This document shows positions 43,401-55,017 of a stretch of 64,000 bases of DNA, one piece after another. The stretch is from NCBI GenBank assembly GCA_949592205.1, contig CATIUR010000001.1, positions 264,952,250-265,016,249 on the forward strand, written 5' to 3'. Under the pieces are notes generated by a model. It worked only from the letters and a program-made list of their open reading frames with translations. It did not search any database and was not told where the DNA came from. Every line of letters begins with the position of its first letter. The stretch's first letter is position 1. Source of the stretch: Helichrysum umbraculigerum (taxonomy: Eukaryota; Streptophyta; Magnoliopsida; Asterales; Asteraceae). Position numbers and translations under genes: made by a program.

Positions 43401-44286
43401 GCTCAAAATCAAATCGCAGTGTGTAAAATATATTGACCCCATCGTGCATGGGTTTACGAGTGTCTTAAAAAGAAGGTACAAATATCACTAGCCAATTACA
43501 ATTATTACCTACGTATATAGTGTGAAGAAATTATATGTATTTCTGTAACAGTTTATATTTTCAACCCCCTGCTTTTTGTATATACATATCTATCTCTTGG
43601 TTTTAACTTTTTAGCATGTAAACGTCTAAGTAGTTCATTTCACAAATGGTACTTTTCCCTTTAAGTTGCTAAAAATATTTTCCTGACTAGTATTATCTTC
43701 GTTGCTTTACTTGTGACATTAGAGTAGTATCACTCTTTATCCAATTAGTGTCCTAGTTAGAATCAAATCCGCGACTCTATCTTAGGTTAAACAAAAAAAG
43801 AATAGTTATCTTTATCTCTGAGATTTATTCTTCGTCTGATATACGTTAATACCCTTTTCCATAAATTATTTATCCCTGCACGTTTGAACATACATCCTAA
43901 ATTGTCTAATGTGTATCATTTCGCGACTTGGCATCACATCGTCACACCACCAGTCGATAGTCAATCAATCCTATTCAATGAAAAGGAAAGCTTAAAGTTA
44001 ATAACATAAAATCTACCAAACATATAGTGTATAACCAATTGTGATTATAACTAGCTAATGAAAACAATGGTAGAAAAAGTCAATTGAACAATGTGCACTT
44101 AATGTGTTAAATCATCTTAAATCGTTGAAAGTGGTAAGATGTCACTTTACATCATCCGCACACAGCACGCAACTTCACATTCAAAACTTGCACAATAATA
44201 ATAATTGAGATTAAGATATAACACAATTTTATACACAAAAAATGTCAATATGATGTCTGTTGGTACAAGTTTAAAAGTCAAAACTA
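40431..44286. other. Long intergenic region, nothing recognised
   Basis: About 3.9 kb of AT-rich sequence between the KCS-side MITEs and the 3' end of the S-acyltransferase gene. No coding signal is evident. There is a poly-A run near 40651, a CGTACGTACGTACGTG run near 42551, and a tRNA-B-box-like GAGTTCGAGTCTC near 41700 followed by an A run, which may be a decayed SINE without visible TSD. A direct repeat, CATGGGTTTACGAG, occurs near 43348 and 43447. Confidence 0.55.
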
Positions 44287-47200
44287 TCAAGATTCGTCAT
44301 CCGAACATGTAGGAAAATTCAGGCCATGTAATGCGGGTATATTCTCTAAATCTTCCTTTGCAAATAATGGGAGCAGCCAAAGCGCCTTCCTAGTGCCAAA
44401 AACCTATAGTGAAAAGGATTTAGTCCTGATTAATAAGTGGTTTTGAGTCTCAAATATGGGATCATAGAAAAGTTTGGAAGAATACACTAGAATGTAGGGT
44501 TAATTGTTTCGTTATGTAAACTTTACACTTTTTACTATTGTATGACTCGAACTTTGAAAACTTCTATTGTATGTATTGAACTTGTAAATTCGTCTATTGT
44601 ATGCATACTTTCCTTTTTAGGTAAAGCTAAAATTGGAAAGTTTCCATTTTTGTCAAGGCCAAAAAAGGAAAGTGTACATACAATAGATGATATTTACAAG
44701 TTCAATACATACAATAGAAGTTTTCAAAGTTCAACTCATACAATAGTAAAAAATGTAAAGTATAATACATAACGAAACAATAAACCCTAGAATGTATCCG
44801 ATCTACCATTAATGATATCGTATGATTGAATTAATAACAGTTCTATTGCATGTCTTAAGCTTATCAAAAACTTGCTACTGTACGCAATATTGGATGTTTG
44901 AACGATGTGGCAGTCATATACAATGTCATGTTATCTACCACGTCATCATAACCAGTATGACACCATCACGTTATATGTGGTACAATAACAAATTTTGGGA
45001 AGTTTGATACATAGTTACATACAATAGCAAAATTGGTGAGGTTTGATATTAATTGGTGTAATCAGCCCTAAAAGTTGATACGACGAATCCCAGGCGTTTG
45101 GTAAAAGCAAGGTTAACATGACTTACCTGCTCAAAGTTTTTCTTTCGTCCCAAGTCGTACTTCCACCTCACAACTCCTTTCTTCTCATATACCTGTTGCA
45201 AAAGAATAGATTAAAAGATGGAGTAGTTAAATTGTAGTCATCCTTCCTACACAACTCTTCTTTAATCATGTGATGCCTTAGTCATTCATTTTCATCAACT
45301 TTAGTTGGTCAAACCTACCAAAACTGAGCCCGTTATCGGTATTCGAAAAAAAATCTTTTGGTAGATTGTAGATCGTTCAGTGAATCAGTGGTATCAAGTT
45401 TTTCTACATTCAATGCGTGATTTAATACAATATGTTCTTGTTTGAGTTGCTTCCTTTTTATATCAATTATCAAACAACAAGGCTCGTACTTAAGATTTAC
45501 AATTTAAAGTACAAAACTAATACAAATTGAGTGAAAACTCATATTTACCTCTATCGAAGTGGTATTGCTCGAAAGAAGAGAGGCATGCATTATGATGAAA
45601 CAAAGAAGGCTTATTGCAAAAGCTAAGTTTATAACTGCATCAACATAAAGAAATTGTAAGAAACACAGGAGTCAGAATGACTTCGCAAATTAGAAGGTTG
45701 ATGAACGAAGTGGTTACCAAAACTCAAAAACGTAAGAGCAAGATCGCTTGGTGAACTCGAATGACCTTTGGCTTCTTTAAAGAATTTCAAAAAACTAGGA
45801 AGCAATACTATAGTATCCATCGTAGTCTCCAGAAATGTAAATAACTGTAATTTTAAGAAATAAACTATTAATTTTAGACTTTTAGTTAAACACGTAGGCA
45901 CAATTAGCCACTTTTAAGGAGAGAACTTTACCAAGAACAATAAAAAAAACTTATAGTTACGTGCCCCAACACAGTTCACCACCCATACACAATGATGATC
46001 CATCTTCAATACGCATCTTTGACCTGCGAACAAACAGGAGGTCATTCGGATGCCATGGAAACATTTAGGTATACATGAATACGATAAAACTAACTTACAA
46101 ACAGAACAATGATGGCAACGTGGTGGCTTCCCATTTCGACAAGAACGGCAGTAGCTCAAAGCTTGCCTACTTTCAGGAATATCTAAGGATGTAGATGCTA
46201 AATTATCGGGTCCAGCTTCGAGATTTTGCTCTGATGCCGGTTTCCAGTTTTCAGGAACGGAGCCCGGGTCGTGCGACACAACCATGATATAGCACCATGT
46301 TAGCATGACAAGCTGCAAGATGATATATTATAACATCGAAACCTGGTTCGAATTCCTCATCAATGCATGTTATATTCCTCTACCATTAATTGATTAACTT
46401 TTGTGATTACAGATGATACACTCACACACACTGGTGTTTATTTGTGACATAAGAATGTACTTAAATAGAGGAAGGTTCGCTTGAGAACACATTTAAAACA
46501 AAAATCAGAAGAACGTTCACTATTTTCAGATTCTCTATCTATTCCCGGGGCATCTACGAATTTTCAGCTTATATGAAAATCTGCACCAAAGCATTTATGT
46601 AATATATGAGTTGTAGAAATGTCTTATAAATTATTCGGATTTGAAACATTTCGGTGTTCTTATTTTGATCGATATATGCAACAGTCCTAAACTGTTTGGA
46701 AAAAACACCTTGTGAAACAGATCAAAGTTTACGCCAACATGAGGTGGTTCAAAATTGCGTGAACCAAAGAGAACACTATCATCTCATGGAGCACAACATA
46801 GTGACTAGTAAAAAGAACCAATACTTTGGAGATCAAACTAAAGGTAGTCATTAGTTTGAGCCTTTGAGGCATGCCCAAGGAGAATACGAGCAATGGATTA
46901 AGGGCAGTCTATTTGACCTAGTGGACCTAGAAATCACAACATGACACGAAAAAGTACAAAGGAGAGTAAAATTAGGCTTCTAATGAAGCAAAGTTCATAA
47001 GGGGAGAGTAGCAGATATACGCGGTTACATAAGTATCAGCGCATTTAATTAATGTAGTTTGACTTAAGTGCTAGGCAAAATCCAATAATGGTAGAGGAAG
47101 TAGACAACTAGACATCATAAGGAACATTTCCTGAAGGTTTTATATGCGAATTAAAAGCGAGAGAAAGGTATACATGTACTCATAGAATCACTATAAGCAC

Positions 47201-48117
47201 ATCAACGATCTTTTCTTTTGGCACTGTTACAGCACGGTAATTTAACTGTAAAATGTAGTCACTTGGATGACCAAGCCAAGTATGCCAAACTGATGACGTA
47301 ATGCGATGCGAGGAAGATGAATTACTCTGTATCTTTTACTAATAGTGAGAAAGATTAAAGATGTTTAGGATGACTAGCAACAAGTAAAACATGGTCGAGT
47401 ACAAACAGGCAATTTGGTGAGGTGGGAGTGGGACCATACCCTCCAACATGTGCAATTTTATGTATTAAAGAGAACAACACTTTGAGAACTGGCGTGCACA
47501 CCAGCAATCTAGCATTGTGAATTAGGCCTCATATAAGTCGCTTATCATTGAATCATAAAAATAAAGATGATTACTAAATGAAAAATCATTCGGGGTAGCA
47601 TTGCCAAATGAGCAACTGAATCGATCAAACAGGCCGGCCATTATCGTGTAAGTCATAACCAAAACGTCGTTATGAATTTGATTATATAAGTTACATTTCT
47701 ATGAAGATATGAAGAACACAATTTTCAAACTACTAGTTTATAAACTAGTTAAAAGTTTGAATATTTCCTTTGAAGGTAAGATTTGCACAATTTTTACTAA
47801 CGTGCACATTGTTGCTACGTGGCTCATTCATGATGTTATGACAAATTTAGGAAAGAAATAAAAATTTGTTCTCAATGTCTTGAACATTTTAATTCTTTTA
47901 AACTATACATATATCATTACAACAAGTAATGTAGTCATTGTTACTTAATTTTAAACCACACTCTACGAAAGGCCAATAATATATACTCTGTACTAAATTG
48001 GACACTCATGGATTTGAATCCTTGATTTGCCACCGCGCAGCATGAAAGCATTCGAATTTGACCACACCAAGTGAGCCTAGATATTAACTGAATTCGTAAG
48101 TAATTCAATTTTAGGTG

Positions 48118-48149
<32 letters not shown>

Positions 48150-48539
48150 CCAGTACTATTTTTGTTCCTATGGCAAGAGTTCAACACAAGTAACAAATTG
48201 ATAAATTCAATTAGTTACACATACTAAAACTAACTACATGACAAATACGATACATATTTAATTAATTCTAATGACAATATCCAACAATTTAATTATTTGA
48301 AATAGCAAAGTCAATCCACATAAAATTAGGGGTTTAGGGTTACTTACAAGGAGGTGAAATACAAGGATGATAACGAAAGAAAGGAATGTTGTAAACCCAC
48401 CACCACGACCAACATGCGGAACGCACGTGAGAACAACAACAACATAGTACGACACACCGATGATACCAGCAACAAACAGGATCATTAAGTAACCAAGGAA
48501 TTTAAGACCTGAGCATAACTTGAAGAAATTTAGATCCAT
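44287..48539 (-). CDS. DHHC-type protein S-acyltransferase, seven exons, 297 aa
   Basis: The enzyme transfers palmitate from acyl-CoA to cysteines of membrane-associated proteins. Exons from the start are 48348-48539, 46099-46312, 45932-46023, 45718-45844, 45549-45634, 45127-45192 and 44287-44403; all junctions are GT-AG and the frame is unbroken. Four membrane segments lie at about 16-38, 51-75, 156-180 and 200-230. The cysteine-rich domain YCRSC...RCHHCSVCQRC ends in DHHC at residues 144-147 (Cys147 catalytic) and NCVG follows; Cys136 is split by an intron. A TTSIE motif (TTxE) is at about 234-237 and VFGTRKALWL near the C-terminus. Topology, length and motifs fit plant PAT13/14-type enzymes (family memory, not a search). 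Intron 1 is about 2.0 kb; intron 6 contains a Mutator MITE. Confidence 0.95.
44497..44787. mobile_element. Mutator-type MITE in the last intron of the S-acyltransferase gene
   Basis: A 291-bp fold-back from GGGTTAATTGTTTCGTTATG to its complement with a perfect 9-bp TSD TAGAATGTA (44488-44496 and 44788-44796). It is closely similar to the element at 8270. It lies entirely within intron 6 (44404-45126). A more degraded inverted repeat with CATACAATAGCAAA-type ends follows it at about 44800-45070. Confidence 0.93.
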
Positions 48540-48996
48540 GTTTGATGTACGGCGTCGATTGAAGAAAGATGGACGCCGTGTTGAGGTGGTTGTGGGAGGG
48601 AATAACCGTTTCAGTACGGATGAAGTTGAAGTAGAAGTAGAAGCAGCCAGCTTAATTGATTGGTTTTAATGGTGGTGATTTGAAGAACCGTTGGTAGTCT
48701 CCGGCTACCAGAGTGTGGGGAGAAGGGGGATAAAAGGGAGTCGCAATCACCTTCAGATTTCCCCTGTTCTTCAATTTGTTTGTTTGAACAAAATGATAAT
48801 TGTGTCTAAAATATTAAACTTTAGACTTAAAAAGTATGAGCTGAAATAAAAAGTCGAGTTCAATTGAGTATGAAAATTTTGGTGAGCACGTAGAAATCAG
48901 TCTTAACTATTCATTTTTCTTGAATTTATTATTTTTTTGATGGGTTTACAAATGGTACAATTTATTATCACATTTGATACTGTATCGTTGGTATCA
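48540..48996 (-). promoter_or_regulatory. Leader and upstream region of the S-acyltransferase gene
   Basis: The minus-strand leader is in frame with the start codon for about 41 codons with no ATG and no stop (Ser/Thr-rich, then FFNRRRTSN just before the start Met). This is probably chance. No certain TATA box is seen. Confidence 0.4.
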
Positions 48997-49004
48997 CATG
49001 TAAT

Positions 49005-49339
49005 TAGGGATGAGCAAAAAAACCGAAATACCATAACCGAACCGGTACCGAACCGGACCGGTACCAAACCGGTACCGACCGTTACAAATGGTACGGTATT
49101 CGGTTTTTGATTTGGGCTAAGAAAAACCGGTACCAACCGGTCGGTACCGGTTCGGTACCGGTTGGTACCATGCACATCAAAATACATAAACCGAACCGGA
49201 ACCGCACCGGACCGGTACCGAACCGGTACCAACCGATACAAATGGTACGGTATTCGGTTTTTGATTTGGGGCAAAAAAAAAACCGGTACCAACCGGTCGG
49301 TACCGGTTCGGTACCGGTATGGTACCAAGCTCACCCCTA
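49005..49339. mobile_element. hAT-type MITE with an internal direct duplication, 8-bp TSD
   Basis: The ends are TAGGGATGAGCAAAA and TAGGGGTGAGCTTGG (right end complemented), with a perfect TSD CATGTAAT (48997-49004 and 49340-49347). The body repeats ATGGTACGGTATTCGGTTTT and the GGTACC-rich tract after it twice (from about 49089 and 49242). ACCGGTACC words dominate. Open frames on both strands are repeat artefacts. Confidence 0.92.
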
Positions 49340-49805
49340 CATGTAATACTCGTTCGTATCACATGTGCTTTCAAAACTCACAAAAAGACGAAAAAACAAT
49401 TCGTCAAAAATATATAATGTGAGATGTCTAATTGAAGAGAAAAAACGTTGATTTTTAAGGTGCAATTTTTATAATTTTATGAATAGCTGTTTTTGATATA
49501 TTTAATATTTAAAAACCGTAAAAGAAAGTGCGGGTTTTATTAAATGACTTTTGTACTCTATTAATGGAGCTCTCTCTCATGCGTTCCTCTATTACCGCAA
49601 AAATTTGTTGTACTCATTTGAATTTTTTCATAAATTAAAATCGTAACCATAATGAAAAAATATGAAAATAACTAAACCAAAAAACAGATTCCAACAAGAG
49701 AAATGTTTCGATTTGGATTATGAATAAAAACCGCAGTGCATGTATTTTTTAATTAGTTAAATATCATTTATTTGTTGTGAGATGAGATTATTAGAGTACA
49801 ATAAT

Positions 49806-50562
49806 TTTAGAAATAATGGAAGTATCAATGATATTGTGCCATGTGTACAAAGAGAATGCTCCACATGTACAAAACCCGTTTACCTCCAACATCAATTATC
49901 TCACAAACGACAAATCAAAAAATTATGAAAATTGCACCATAAAATTCAGCGTTTTCTCCTCTTCGATTTGCCATCCCTCAAAGCATACTTTCGACAAGTT
50001 TTTTTTTTCTTTTTTGGTGGGTATCACATTTTGCTAACACCATGTGTTAAAGTGTTGCGTTTAGGGTTTAGGGTTTAGGGTCTAGGGTTTAGGATTTGTG
50101 GTTTAAGGTTTAGGGTTTTTGCCAAAACCCTAAACCCTAAACGTTTTACAAAACTCTAAACCCGAAATCTTACTAAACCCTAAACTCTAAACCCTACTAA
50201 ACCCTAAACCATTCTAAACCGTAAACCCTAAACCTACTAAACCCTAAACCTACTAAACCCTAAACCCCTACACTCTAACCCTAAATTAAATATACAATCA
50301 AGCACTAACACATGTGTTAATAATTTATAAAACCAACAAAAAAAACGGGAATTTTTTTTTTTTCAAAAGTATGCCTTGAGGGACGGCAAATCGAAGAGAA
50401 GAAAAATCTGAATTTTATGGTGCAATTTTCATAATTTTTCGATTTTCCGTTTGTGAGATCATTGATGTTGGGGGTAAATGGGTTTTGTACATGTGAAGTA
50501 TTCCTTTTGTACTTGTGGAACATTCTGATTGGTTCTTCCATACTTTCAAAAATCCTTATACT
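49806..50562. repeat. Large fold-back (arms about 240 bp) with telomere-like repeats in the loop
   Basis: The left arm (49806-50050) and the complement of the right arm (50296-50562) share long blocks: CACATGTACAAAACCC, CAACATCAATNATCTCACAAACG, AAAATTATGAAAATTGCACC and TCTTCGATTTGCC. The ends are ragged and no TSD was found. The loop at 50059-50286 contains TTTAGGG repeats followed by CCCTAAA repeats. Confidence 0.82.
50059..50286. repeat. Interstitial telomere-like repeat, inverted halves
   Basis: The left half is GTTTAGGG-type repeats (three in a row, then variants); the right half is CCCTAAA-type repeats with ACTAAACCCTAAAC variants. The sequence matches the plant telomere motif but is degenerate and faces itself head to head, so it is not a chromosome end. 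Confidence 0.85.
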
Positions 50563-50605
50563 TGGTTGAACTTTTCTCTATTTGTTGTATGTCTTTTTAA
50601 AATAA

Positions 50606-51182
50606 CTAGTTTTAAGACCCGTGAAAACACGGGTTTCTGAAATGAATATTCGTATATAATTGGTTGATGTGTACTTTATGTAATGTAATTATACAATACA
50701 AATGAATTACATATATCTTTTATACTACTACGTTTTATATCGTCATTAATGAATAAAGATGAAACTAATAAAATATAAACATAATCATCATATTAACATA
50801 AATGTATATATACGTATAATGAATAAACAGTAATAGTTTTCTATTATACACTTAACTAGCCTCTATACCCGTATATTATACGGGGTTGGACGAAAACAAA
50901 TAGATTTTAAAAGTTGTTAATATGAAGGATCATCAAATTATGATATGATAATAGTCCTAATGTATTACGAATACCTATTGTGATATGATAATAGTCATGA
51001 TATATTACGAATACCTATTTGGATAAAGTTATCATAATTAATTTTATTTATATTAATAAATATATAATTATTTATGATGTCACTTAATCCTATAATTTAG
51101 CTAATTGGACAAAATTGAGTAATTCTATTGGTTGATTAGATATTTGATGACATCATCAATTGTTTCTTATATATAATTTAAG
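50606..51182 (-). mobile_element. Helitron-like ends, one or two elements
   Basis: ACTAG followed by a perfect hairpin CCCGTGAAAACACGGG (about 50606-50632), and a second ACTAG followed by CCCGTATATTATACGGG (about 50855-50885), both look like Helitron 3' ends on the minus strand. The words TTTCTATTATACACTT flank the second unit (about 50840 and 51190). The 5' ends are not certain; TCTTAAATTATATATAAG at about 51182 is a candidate. It has no coding. Confidence 0.4.
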
Positions 51183-51404
51183 ATTATGTTTTCTATTATA
51201 CACTTGAAAGGGAATTAATTTACTCAACTGTTTTTGAAAGCCAATAGAGAAAGAGAGGCATTATTCATTTAAGAAAACTTTAAGTTTCATTTTACAGTTA
51301 CCCATTTAGGGATTCCTTCTTGTAAAAAGAAAAATATTATTTATTAATAATCACACACCAAGTTAACCTTACCTTACATTTACATTTGCAATTCCATATC
51401 CTCT

Positions 51405-51997
51405 TAGGGGTGTTCACTATATGGACAAACCGATTTGTCCAATCGGATAATTTGGATTGGACTATTTGGTTCGGATAATTTGGTTTTTTGGATCGGTTTG
51501 GTTCAAAACCGAATATTTATTTTGGTTTTTGGATTGGTTTTGGTTACCAATGTAGAAAACGAATAGTCCAAATTAACCGAATAGTAATATATTTTGGTAA
51601 TGCTTTCAACATATGTACAAATTAATTAGGTTAATCACTGAATATTATGCATACTTATACCATTATTAACTTTATTCATCCTTTATTGCAAATTCCTAAA
51701 CTTTACCTTAGTTTTGTTTTGCAAATTATTATATTTTTGTCACGAACTTAAGAAATGTACTAATTAGTTTTGTTTTATAATCAAGTTTTTTGATTTTGTT
51801 TGAATGTTTATATTATTAATATATGAAAGCATAAACCGAATAATAATAACAGAATAAACCGAATAGTAATTATGTTCGGTTCGGTTTGGTTTTTTATTTG
51901 TTCGGTTCGGTTCGGTTTCAATTTTTCAAAACCAAAAACCGTTCGGTTTCATCTATTAGGTTCGGTTTAAACCGAGTTAACCGAATGAACACCCCTA
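51405..51997. mobile_element. hAT-type MITE, 8-bp TSD
   Basis: A 593-bp element with ends TAGGGGTGTTCACTA and TAGGGGTGTTCATTC (right end complemented) and a perfect TSD TATCCTCT (51397-51404 and 51998-52005). GGTTCGGTT and AACCGAATA words cluster at both ends, with an AT-rich centre. It is the longest of the hAT MITEs with a perfect TSD here. Confidence 0.92.
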
Positions 51998-52231
51998 TAT
52001 CCTCTAGCAACAGCAAATTGACGCAATATCTCAACCCCTTGTTAATGGACTTAAGTGTCAATGTCAGCTATATGTATGAAAACCCCTAACCAAATGCCTA
52101 AAAGAAAACATCAAGAAACATTTCACCATGTCAACAATCATTATCCACCAGGCTATCAAAGTAATAGTGGATCTCTATTACTCCATGGATGTATGGTTAG
52201 GAAATAGTAAAATTATCTTCATTTGGTGAAA

Positions 52232-53776
52232 TCATAAGCCACCAACGTACCCAAGAAATAGCAGGTACCCCATTTGTAGAGGAAGAGTAAATCCATCTTC
52301 TTCAAAGTCCTCTTCAATGCCTGCTTTTGCAGGTCTCACAACTTCAAACAAAACAGACTTTTCAGCTCCATTCTTGCTTGCAATTTTCTTAGCACTTTCA
52401 TTCAATAAGCTCCGGTCATGCCAATTTTTAAATTTCGCAGACTGAAACAATCAAAAAAGTCCTTCCACCTTAAAAATTGTTCCACCTTTTCCTCCTACAT
52501 CCATGAAAAATGTACACAATTAGTTTTGACATTATGAAACCTTGTGATCACAGAAGTTTATCCAGCTCTTGACAGTGAATGAGAATACTATGGAGTATAA
52601 TTTATAAGAAGAGAAAGCATTTTCAACCCACCTACTTATAATTAGGCTGATATGGGGTTGTCTTTTATCTCTAACAGGTCCAAAAGAATGAAACACATCT
52701 TATAACCAAAGGTCACAAACGGGTCAAAACTCCTAAAATCTTGTAAATCATTTAATTACCAAAGTTAGATTATGAATGATATACATGCAGCCCACTTCGT
52801 CAAACCCACTCTATAGTCCATCTTGGTTGAAGTAGAATCAAATTGAAAGTTAAAGAACGTAATTGTGACCCATACCAACATGACCCGCCCATCTTTGCCT
52901 CATAATGTAAACTTAAAAAGGAAAAGAAAAAAAGAACATATTTTGAACACTTAATTAGTCCTTCCGACCACTCATATTGCCACTTAACATTTACTCATGG
53001 GCATAGCTACATACTGTAGTTTTCTTGCTTTCCGCTGAAATGTTACTCTGTCTTTGTAGTACTCTGCATGATAAAATAATTACTTAGAACCATTTATAAA
53101 CAAAATACCGAATTGCCAATAATATATGATGGAAATAGATAACCACAACCCATTAAAAAATCAGGGCACCATTATTGTTAGTTTCTAAAAGTGTGTATAG
53201 GTTATCTTGCTGTAAGACACCTTCACTAAACTCAAATACCACAAATAATGCAAGAATATATTAGACATCACATATCCAATGTTAAGGTATACAAACACAA
53301 CAATTTCAATGGTCAGGCAGAGATTCTAAGTTGTTTCTGAAAGCATTAACAATTTAACATGCACCCATGAATCAGTTGCATGGTTCCACGTCATAAATCA
53401 TTATTATAGGAAATCATATTACTTGTAAATAGTTCTTCTTTGATACATAACATAATTGATAACAATTTTATCTGAGTCAGTTTAGCTAAAAGTTATGAGG
53501 ATCCTGAAACATGGTTGACAAAATAATAGACATAAAGCAACTTAAGATAAGTACAGTATACCTAACAATTTCGTGGCATGATTACAAACAACTCAGTTAC
53601 ATGATTCCGGCACATAAGCAACAAATAAGTTAATCTAAATCAGTACTTATATAACACATAAGCAATAAATCAGTTAATCAAACATAAACAATTTGTAACA
53701 ACAATTATAGTACGGAACAAACCTTCTTTTGAAGTGAGCAAAAATTCGAGTAAAGCTTAAAATGAGATTTGTACAT
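52232..53776 (-). CDS. Possible small protein gene, two coding exons, 87 aa
   Basis: I do not recognise the family. The last exon (52232-52441) is preceded by a good acceptor (TTGATTGTTTCAG) and encodes SAKFKNWHDRSLL, a charged middle (GIEEDFEEDGFTLP) and a hydrophobic end LQMGYLLFLGYVGGL that could be a short membrane anchor. Joining it in phase to 53723-53776 (donor GAAG/GTTTG, acceptor at 53839/53840) gives an 87-residue product starting MYKSHFKLYSNF. A further exon without coding, ending at a GAG/GTAAAT donor near 54555, could be the 5' untranslated part. The codon pattern of the last exon looks real; the first exon and the start are the weak points. Confidence 0.4.
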
Positions 53777-53839
53777 GTCTGCTACAGGTTTTGATCTTGT
53801 AACATTGGTTGAAATTTAAGAAAGTTGCAACTTGGGCTG

Positions 53840-55017
53840 CTACAAAATACATAAAGTTGGAATAATCACAAAATACTAACATAGACATTTTGACAAACAC
53901 GTGAAGTGCATTCAAACATTAGCACCATTCAAACAGCGATAGTTAATTCACTACTCCATTGTTTTCATAAAAGTAGGAGCAACAAAAAACCCTAATCTTC
54001 TTTAATGAATCAAGGACTAACATATTATCTTACCAACATTTATGTATAGATTTAGGCTAATAGGATCCGAACAACCTCTATTACAATCGGTATCCATAAT
54101 CTGGCGCTCAATGATCATCCTGCTCATACAACCATTAATTTCAACGTCAAACCACGACCAAAAAATTCAAAATCCAAATGCGCAAAAAAGAGATCTTATA
54201 AATACATACCTGAAAAAATCAAAAATCGAAACCCACCATCTAATAAATCGAGTGAAAACCCTGTACAATTAATATCGATAAAACTAATTACTGTAAAGAT
54301 TATATTTTGAAAGGCAAAACCAACGAAATACACACAAGCATAAACAGATTGTAGGTTTTTAAGGAAGAATGTTTATGGAAATATATTAATAAAGAAGATT
54401 GAAACCTTACTGGAGAATCGATGTGATGAAACCAGGAGAATCGATGGAAAGAAACCACATTACACAACAACATATCTTGCAATAAAACCCAAAGTCTAGC
54501 GAAGATATAACATTTTGTGAGGAAGCTACAGTTAAAATTCGATCTATTATTTACCTCACTTCTGACTTGAACCTTGGTCCAGTATCCAACCCACAAAATA
54601 TGGATATAGAAGAACCCTAATAATTAATTTTAGGTGGAACTGCGGAGAAAGAAACGTATGAGAATAGAAAGAAATTACTGGTAGAAGTGAATTAACCCAG
54701 CCTGAAGAAAGAAAATAAATGCCAGTCAATCTTGGGTGGTGCACAAGGTAAGAGGAGGCGTGCAAAGGAGTAAAGTGTAAAGCATTTTCATGTCTAGAAA
54801 TTTACAAATTATATATAAAAATTAAATGAAATAGGCAGGCGTGGCATTGGTTGATGGGAGGAACTAATCAAATTAAAGCGTGCCCAAAGGCATTCTGCAT
54901 GTCAGCAGCATGTCTAGAAACTTATAAAATAAATTAAATTAAATGGGCAGACATGGCATATCGATAGATTTTTTCAAATAGGAACTCGAACATCATAATA
55001 AGAAATACCAAAAGTAG
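53840..55017 (-). other. Upstream part of the small-gene region
   Basis: A possible intron (53840-54554) and a possible 5' leader exon to about 54765. Beyond it, a local direct repeat: CATGTCTAGAAA with TTAAAT and GGCAGRCRTGGCAT words occurs at about 54791-54847 and 54909-54960. Nothing else was recognised. Confidence 0.4.

Noticed and set aside
48540..48665. N-terminal extension of the S-acyltransferase (in-frame leader with Ser/Thr-rich sequence).
   Set aside because: There is no ATG between the upstream stop and the chosen start, and the chosen start gives the usual family N-terminus.
49107..49422. Overlapping open frames on both strands in the GGTACC-rich region.
   Set aside because: They translate short tandem repeats of a hAT MITE and are open only because the repeat lacks stops.
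50059..50286. True telomere end.
   Set aside because: The repeats are degenerate, short and inverted against each other, with ordinary sequence on both sides.
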